DNA from: Lineus longissimus
Taxonomy: Eukaryota; Nemertea; Pilidiophora; Heteronemertea; Lineidae
Assembly (NCBI RefSeq): GCF_910592395.1
Contig: NC_088313.1
Coordinates: 17,438,437-17,502,436, forward strand
Reading direction: 5' to 3'
DNA length: 64,000 nt
Position 1 is the first letter of the stretch; each line of letters opens with the position of its first letter. The notes below the pieces were generated by a model. It was not told the origin of the DNA and did not search any database. It was given only the letters and a program-made list of their open reading frames with translations. Shown here piece by piece: positions 34,801-43,800 of this stretch. Both the position numbers and the translations under genes were made by a program.

Positions 34801-37800
34801 ACAATGTTACCTCAGGTTCTGGCTTCTTCACTGCAGCTGTCACATCCAGCTCAGGTACTTCTGGCGTGTCAAACACGAGGCTGATGTCAGGCTGTTCTGG
34901 CAGTTCTATCTCTCGCTCGGCGACAGCCTCTTCAGGCTGTTCATAACCCTCGGGGATAAACTTGGTAGAGACTTTGACCACTTCTACTTCTTCCCCCTCT
35001 CCAATTTTAAGGCCATCAAAATCACCATCAACATCTACCTCTGGTTGAGGAACATCGAATTTCAGCTCAGGCTCTGGGAGACCAAATTCCATCTTTGCTT
35101 CACCTTCAATATCAACATCAGGTTTTCGGAAGTCAGCATGAGCGTGTGGCTCAGGACCATCAACGTCGACCTTCGGTGTTGGGGCTTCAAACACGAGTTT
35201 ATACTCAGGTTCTTCCTTCGGACTTTCAGCTTCTTTGTCATGTTTGTGAAAACCGAAGCTAGGTAGTTTGAACTTGTGTTTATGTTCATGATCCCCTTCC
35301 TTTTCAAGATCTTCCTTTTCCTTTGGTTGTGGAACTTCTCCAGATGCCTCAACATCCAATTCTGGACTTGGAGGTTCTAAAACTAACTTCATCTCAGGTT
35401 GAGTTGGTGAATCCACCTTTACCTCAGCGTCCACATCAGGTTTATCATGTTTATGTTTTCCCAGATGGAAATGTGGAAGATGGAATCTGTGCTTGTGGTC
35501 ACTGTCATCGCTGGAAGTTGATTTCCTCTTTCCCTCCTTATCTTCTTCATCGTCATCCTTCTCCTTGAGCTTCACATCAGCCGAGAAATCGACATCTGGG
35601 ACCCCCATAACAACTTTAATTTCAGGCTGTACCTCTCCCTTTATCTCGGGAATATCAGGCTCCTCAACCTCTGCAGAGGCCTTTATCTCTGGAATTTCAA
35701 TCTCCGGCTCCTTCACCTGAGTTTCTGGTGTTTCTAAAACCAACTTGATTTCAGGCTGATCTGGCGTCTTCACTTTTACATCGACCTCTTTTTTCGGCTT
35801 ATCATGCTTATGCTTTCCACCAAAATGGAAACTTGGGAACTTCGGGAGCTTGAACTTGTGCTTGTGCTTGTGGTCGCTGTCATCGCTGGCAGCTGATTCC
35901 CTCTTTCTCTTCTTATCCTCGTCATCGTCATCTTTCTCCCTGATTTGCACATCAGCTGAGAGATCGACATCTGGAACATCCATAACAAGCTTGATTTCAG
36001 GCTGCACCTCTCCCTTTATCTCGGGTATCTCAGGCTCCTCAAACTCTGCAGAAACCTTTATCTCGCGTATCTCAGGCTCTTCAACCTTCACATCAGCTGC
36101 GAGATCGACGTCTGGAACGTCCATTACAAGCTTAATGTCAGGCTCTGCCTCTCCCTTTATCTCTGGTATCTCAACCTCTGCCTCCTCGACCTGCAGTTCT
36201 GGTGTTTCTAAAACCAACTTGATTTCAGGCTGATCTGGCGTCTTCACTTTTACATCGACCTCTTTTTTCGGCTTATCATGCTTATGCTTTCCACCAAAAT
36301 GGAAACTTGGGAACTTCGGGAGCTTGAACTTGTGCTTGTGCTTATGGTCGCCGTCATCGCTGGCAGCTGATTCCCTCTTTTTCTTCTTATCCTCGTCATC
36401 GTCATCTTTCTCCCTGATTTTCACATCAGCTGAGAGATCGACTTCTGGAACATCCATAACAAGCTTGATTTCAGGCTGCACCTCTCCCTTTATCTCGGGT
36501 ATCTCAGGCTCCTCCACCTTCACATCAGCTGAGAGATCGTAATCTGGGACGTCCATAACAAATTTAATTTCAGGCTGTACCTCTCCCTTTATCTCGGGTA
36601 TCTCAGGCTCCTCAACCTCTGCAGAGGCCTTTATCTCTGGAATCTCAATCTCTGGATCCTTCACCTGAGTTTCTGGTGTTTCTAAAACCAACTTGATTTC
36701 AGGCTGATCTGGCGTCTTCACTTTTACATCGACCTCTTTTTTCGGCTTATCATGCTTATGCTTTCCACCAAAATGGAAACTTGGGAACTTCGGGAGCTTG
36801 AACTTGTGCTTGTGCTTGTGGTCGCTGTCATCGCTGGCAGCTGATTCCCTCTTTTTCTTCTTATCCTCGTCATCGTCATCTTTCTCCCTGATTTTTACAT
36901 CAGCTGAGAGATCGACTTCTGGAACATCCATAACAAGCTTAATTTCAGGCTGCACCTCTCCCTTTATCTCGGGTATCTCAGGCTCCTCAACATCTGCTGA
37001 GGCCTTTATCTTTATCTCCATTTCAGGTTCTTCGACATCAAATTCTGGAACCTCATGCACAAGTTTAATCTCAGGTGTTGTTGGCGACTCAACTGCAACA
37101 TCTGGTGTCTCGGGTTTATCATGTTTATGTTTACCTCCGAATTGGAAGCCAGGTACTTTGAACTTGTGTTTGTGATCATGGTCGTCCTTATCATCATCGG
37201 CAGCTACGTGAGGTTCTGGAGCATCTAAAACTAATTTTATTTCAGGTTCGGTTGGTGCATCTACTTTTACTTCGGCGTCCACGTCTGGTTGATCATGTTT
37301 ATGCTTGCCAAGGTGGAAATGTGGGAGATGAAACTTGTGTTTATGTTCATAATCCCCTTCTTTTTCAAGCTCTTCTTTTTCCTTCGGTTGGGGTACTTCT
37401 CCGGACGCCTCAACAGCAATCTCTGGACTAGCTGGTTCTAAAACTAACTTCATTTCGGGTTGAGTTGGTGAATCTATATTCACATCTGGTTTATCATGCT
37501 TTTGCTTGCCGAGGTGGAAATGTGGGAGATGAAACTTGTGTTTGTGTTTATGGTCACTGTCATCACTGGAAGTTGATTTTCTCTTTTCTTCCTCATCCTC
37601 GTCATCTTCGTTCTCCTTGACCCTCACATCAGCTGAGAAATCAACATCTGGAACGTCCATTACAAGTTTAATTTCAGGTTGTATCTCTCCCTTTATCTCG
37701 GGTATCTCAGGCTCCTCAACCTTCACATTAGCTGAGAGATCGACGTCTGGAACATCCATAACAAGCCTAATTTCAGGTTGATCTTCTCCCTTTATCTCTG

Positions 37801-40800
37801 GTATCTCAATCTCTGGCTCCTCTACTTCTGCTGCTGCCTTAACTACTACATCCAACTCAGGCTCTGGTGCTTGAGGTACATCAGGCATTTCAAGGACAAG
37901 CTTGATCTCAGGTTCTGCTGGTGTCTTAACCCGTTTCTCAATCTTTGGTTTACTATGTTTATTCTTGCCACCAAAATGAAAGCTTGGCATTTTAAATCTG
38001 TGTTTCTTGCCTGCTGGTTCCTGGTCATCACTGGCTGTTGATTTCCTTTTATCTTTCAAATCATCCTTTGGCTCTCCATCTTCAGGTACTTGGACGTCCC
38101 CCTTACCATCAATGCCGAAGTCTATTTTTGGTGCATCAACAACCAGCTTGATTTCTGGTTCCTCTTCGACATTAACTTTAGGGAGCTCAACCTCTGCAGC
38201 CCCAGCAATCTCCGCTTTAGGTTCTGGTGCCTCCAACACAAGCTTAATCTCGGGCTCTGTCGGTGTTTCAACTTCAACAGCGCCACCCTTCGGTTTCTTT
38301 GGCTTGTCATGTTTACCAAAGTGAAAACTTGGAAACTTTGGAAGTTTGAACTTGTGTTTTTTCCCTTCACGATCACTGTCAGCACTGAGAGTCGATTTCC
38401 GCTTATCCTTCTCATCTTTGGACATTTCTAGGTGTGGCTGCTCAAACACAAGTGATATTTCGGGTGGCTCTGGCTTGTCAAAATCTACCTCGACGACAGG
38501 TTCTCCCTCAGCTACTTTGATGTCGTCAATGACTGCAGACCCTTCCACTTTCAACTCGGGCTCTGGTACATCAATAACAAGTTTAGTGTCCGGGACTTCA
38601 ATTTCAGGGGCAGCGATTTCTGCCTGCGGTTTTGGGACAATATCAACCTGTGCATCTGCATCGGGGACATCAAGTTCCACTTTCGGTTCCGGGGTCTCAA
38701 AAACTAGCTTGAACTCTGGCTCTTCCTTCGGTGACTCAATATCATCATGACCATGTTTATGCTTGTTGAAAGCAAAGCCTGGCATTTTGAATTTGTGCTT
38801 ATGCTCATGATCACCATCTTCCCCTGTCTCGGGTACATCATACACAAGTTTTAGCTCAGGCTCGGTTGGAGTTTCCACTTCACCTTCAATCTCACCCTCA
38901 TGTTTGTGCTTCTTGAAACCAAAGCTTGGGAGTTTGAACTTGTGTTTATGTTCATGGTCCTCATCATTATCCTCAGGTTTATCCTCCTTTTCAAGGACTA
39001 ATACAATAGACTGTGGTCTTGTATCAACATCAACATCTGGTATCTCAGGGACGTTAACTTCAGCGATGACCTCACCAGCAGCTGGAATGTCAGGCTTTGG
39101 TATGTCTGGTACATCTGGTGTTTCGATCGCAAGCTCAAACTCAGGTCCTTCTGGTAATACTGCCTTGGGCTTTTCACCCTCTATGCAAGGCTCAACTTCA
39201 GCGGACACCTCTGGTATTTCAGGAGTGTCGAGGACTAATTTAACTTCAGGTCCTGTAGGTATCTGCACCTCTTTGTCAGGTTTGTCGTGCTTATGTTTTC
39301 CAAAACCAAAACTTGGGAGTTTGAATTTGTGTTTATCTCCATGTCTTTTCCCATCATCGGCTTTATCATCCACATCTGGCTTTTCAACCTCTACAGCAAC
39401 CTGCGGTTCTGGAGTCTCCAACACCAGCTTCATTTCGGCTGGTTCTCCCTCTTTCTTCTCCTGGTCAGGTGCCCATTTCTTATGCTTTCCGAAGTGGAAG
39501 CTTGGGAGTTTAAACTTATGTTTATGCTTATGGTCACCATCATCATCACTTGAAGTTGACTTTCTCTTCTCTTTATCGTTTTTGTCATCTTTTTTCTCAA
39601 CCTTTATGCCGGCAGAGATATCAACATCAGGAACATCAACTTCAGGGTTCTCAACCTCAGGCATATCAACTTGTGGTTGTGGAACATCCATAACCAGCTT
39701 AAATTCCGGCTGATCACTACCCGCTATCTCGGGTGTTTCAACTTCATGATCCTTTAGCTCTGGTTTTGAAGCTTCCAGAACAAGCTTGATTTCAGGCTCA
39801 GCTGATGCACCGACTTTAATTTCAGCGTCCTTATCGGGTTTACCATGTTTATGCTTTCCACCAAAATGGAAACTTGGAAACTTTGGCAGTTTAAATTTGT
39901 GCTTGTGTTTGTGGTCACTGTCATCGCTTGCAGCTGACTTCCTCTTTTCTTTCTTATCCTCTTTATTGTCATCCTTCTCCTCGTCTTTTTCTCTGACCTT
40001 TACATCAGCTGAGAAATCAACATCAGGGACGTCCATAACTAGCTTAATTTCAGGCTGCACCTCTCCCTTTATCTCGGGCATCTCAGGCTCAACCTCAACT
40101 GCAACAGCTACCTCAGGTTCCGGCACTTCTGGTGTCTCAAGAACAAGCTTTATCTCAGGCTCAGTCGGTGTGGTGACCGCAACATCAACCCCATCAGGTG
40201 TCTCTGGTTTATCATGTTTGTGTTTACCGCCAATGTGGAAACCTGGAACTTTGAACTTGTGTTTATGTTCATGGTCTTTCTCATCATCGTCACCTTCGGG
40301 AGTCTTCACATGAGGTTCTGGAGCTTCAAAAACTAACTTCATTTCAGGTTGAGTCGGTGAATCTACTTTTACATCAGCGTCTACATCTGGTTCATCATGC
40401 TTATGCTTGCCAAGGTGGAAATGTGGCAGATGAAACTTGTGTTTGTGTTTGTGGTCACTGTCATCGCTGGCAGTTGATTTCCTCTTCTCATCGTCTTCGT
40501 CATCATCCTTTTCGTCATCTTTCTCCCTGATCTTCACATCAGCTGAGAGGTCGAGATCAGGAACATCCATAACCAGCTTTATTTCAGGCTGATCTTCTTC
40601 CTTTATCTCGGGAATCTCAATTTCAGGTTCCTGAACTTCTGCTGAGGCACCAATCACAACTGGCAGCTCAGGCTCCGGGACTTCCGGCACCTCATGGACA
40701 AGTTTAATTTCGGGCTGTGTTGGTGTGGTAACTGTGACATCAACGCCATCTGGTGTTTCCGGTTTGTCATGTTTGTGTTTACCCCCGAAGTGGAAACTTG

Positions 40801-43800
40801 GAAGTTTGAACTTGTGTTTATGTTCATGGTCATCCTTTTTATCATCAGCCTTTTCCTCCTCCTTGCGCTCACCCTCCTCTTCGTCTTCATCATCTTTCTT
40901 TCTCTTTTCAACCTTTGGTTTGTCTCGCTTCTTCCCAAAGCTGAAACTTGGAATTCTGAAGCTTGATTTCTTCTTGACATCCTTGTCCTTGTCCTTTGGT
41001 TCAGGTGGCTCAACAACGAGTAGAGACACTGGTCTCGATGAAGGTCCTCCCTCTTTCTCCTTTGGCTTCTCTGGTGTCTCAACTACAAGGATGATTTCTG
41101 ACTGTGGCCTAGATGGTATTTCCACATCAGCACCAACCTTTACATCTGCATCTAGCCCTGGTTCAGGAATTTCCGGTGTTTCAAGGACAAACTTCGTTTC
41201 AGGCTGATCGCCATCGGGTTTCTCCACCTCTGGCACATCGACATCAGCAGATGCCCTTATTGAAAGATCAAGCTCTGGTTCAGGGATATCAGGTATTTCT
41301 GGAGTATCGATTTCCACTTTAAACCCAGGGTCAGTTGGAGTCACCGCTTCTCCTTCCGAGTCGTCCTTTTCTTTATCATGTTTATGCTTTTTAAAGCCAA
41401 AACTTGGAAGTTTGAACTTATGTTTGTGTTCATGGTCATCATCCTTTTCATCAGGTTTATGGTCGTCCTTCTCAAGGACTAAGACAACCGACGGAGGTCG
41501 TTGTCCATCATCAACTTTAGGTATGTCCACATCAATTCCACCTGAGCCTTCAATTGCAACGTTTGGTTCTGGTGTGTCAAGAACCAATTTTATTTCTTGC
41601 GGTTCTGTGGGCGTGCCTGGCTCTCCATCGCCCTTGCCATGTTTATGTTTACCAAATCCAAAACTGGGAAGATGGATCTTGTGCTTGTGTTTCTGATCAT
41701 CATCATCTTTAGGTTTCTCATCTTCTTCATCTTCAGGTCGTTCTTTTTCTTCTGTTTCTGGCTTATCGATATCTGCTGAAGCTTTGACAGCAACTGTTAC
41801 CTCCGGCTCCGGTGCTTTAGGAGTCTCAAAGACCAACTTAATCTCAGGCTCAGTTGGAGTGTCACCCTCTTTTTCGGGCTTATCATGTTTGTGTTTTCCA
41901 CCAAAATGAAAACTTGGAAGTTTAAACCTATGCTTGTGATCATGATCACTATCATCACTAGTAGTAGACTTCCTCTTCTCTTTTGAATCATCAGTGTCTT
42001 CCTCTGGGTGTTCTTTATCATCCTTCCCCTTCTTCTTCTTCTTTTTGTCCTTCTTTGGTTTTCCCTTTCCAAAATGAAAGCTAGGTAACTTGAAACTGGC
42101 TTTGTGTTCAATAGTAGGTTTGTTCTTGTCTTCTTCAGTTGGTTTTTCGACACCAAATGCACCACCAATGGCTAGACTAGGTTCTGGTACATCAACAGAG
42201 ACATGTGGTTTAGGCGTCTCGACTGTGATATTAGGGTCCTCGAATATTAGTTTTACTCTTGGTTCTTTATCTGGCTTGTCTTCTGCTGGGATTATATCAG
42301 GTTCCTCCACCTCCAGTTCTAGTTCAGGTGCAATTTTCACAGAAAAATCAACCTCTGGCAGAGATTCAAGTGGAACAATAGGGGTCTCTCCCACGACCTC
42401 TACTTCCAGAATCGGTTCAGAAGGCCTCTCACCTTCCTCCAGTACTGGTTTCCCTGGGCCAGGAATGGTTCCCCTTGGCGGATTTGTGATGACTTCCTCA
42501 CTCCTTTCTAATGCAGGACCTTCTTCTGTCTCCTTTTTGTCATGTTTATGCTTCCCAAACTGGAAAGACGGGAGCTTAAATCTATGTTTATGATCATGTT
42601 CAACCTCCGCTGACCCTGCAACTTGTGGTGCCATGACAAGCTGGACCTCAGGTTCAGCTTCCCTTTCCTTATCATGCTTGGATTTACCAAAGTGGAAACT
42701 TGGAAGTCTGAATTTCTGCTTGTGTTCATGATCTTCATCTTGGTCATCCCTTGCATGTCTGTGTTCCTCATTGGTAGATTCGTCCTTTGGTTTTTCATAT
42801 TTCTCCTTCTGTTCATCAGTTTTGTCTTTCTTGAAACTAAATAATTTGCTCTTTCGTTTCTTCTTCTTCTTTCCTTTGGTATCTGCACCCTCCACGCCAG
42901 CATCTACAGACAACGCAGCTCCTACTGCAACTGTTGGAACATCAACTGTGATACCAGCCTTGGCTTCAACGTCTGCTTCAGCTTTGACCTCAACCGGTTT
43001 TTCTTCTTTCACCTGTTCGTGATCCTTCTCGTCTTCTTTAGGCTGCTCCTCCTCCTTTGGTTTGGTTGGTTGTTCCTCTGTAGACACACCAATACCAATA
43101 CCCGCAGTAACCCCAGCTTCCACATTATCTGCATTCATAGCTGCAATCATCTCTTCCTTAAAACTCTCCAATCTGTCCTCAATTGCTGACGAATCGGCCT
43201 CCTCCGGTTCCGGGGCTTCTACTGGCTTCTCCTTGTCTTTCTTTTCTTCACCCTCCGGCATATCCACAACAGATTCACGTACTTCAAGTTTTACTTCGAC
43301 AGGTTCTGGTTGCACAACGGCAGGCGCTGTCTCAAAACCCACAACAACAACCGCACCTTGATCAGGAGTTTCCAATGGAATCTTTTTGATAGCATCTAAT
43401 ATTGACTCCTCCTCTTGAGGTTGAACTGGTTCCTGAGCGTGTTCTAATTCAGGTTGTTTCGCCTCCACCTTCATTTCCATCGGTTCCTCCTGCTGTTCTG
43501 TGGACGGTGTGGTTTCCGCTGCCTCTGGTTGGGTCATTTCTGTTGTTGTTGGTTCTTTGGTAACATCTGCTGCTGCCTCCGTTGGTTTGACATCTTCTTT
43601 AGGTTTCTCCTTCTCATCTGCTTCATCCTCCTTCTTTTTGAAACTGAATATTTTTATTTTCTTTTTCCGTTTCTTTTTGCCCTCTTTCTCTTCGGGCTCT
43701 GCTGCCTCGGGCTCCTGAGGTTCGTCTTTCTTCTCCTCCTCCTTAGGAGGTTCTGCAGGCATCTCGGGTTGCTCCTTTCTTTTCCTCCCCTTCTTTCCTT

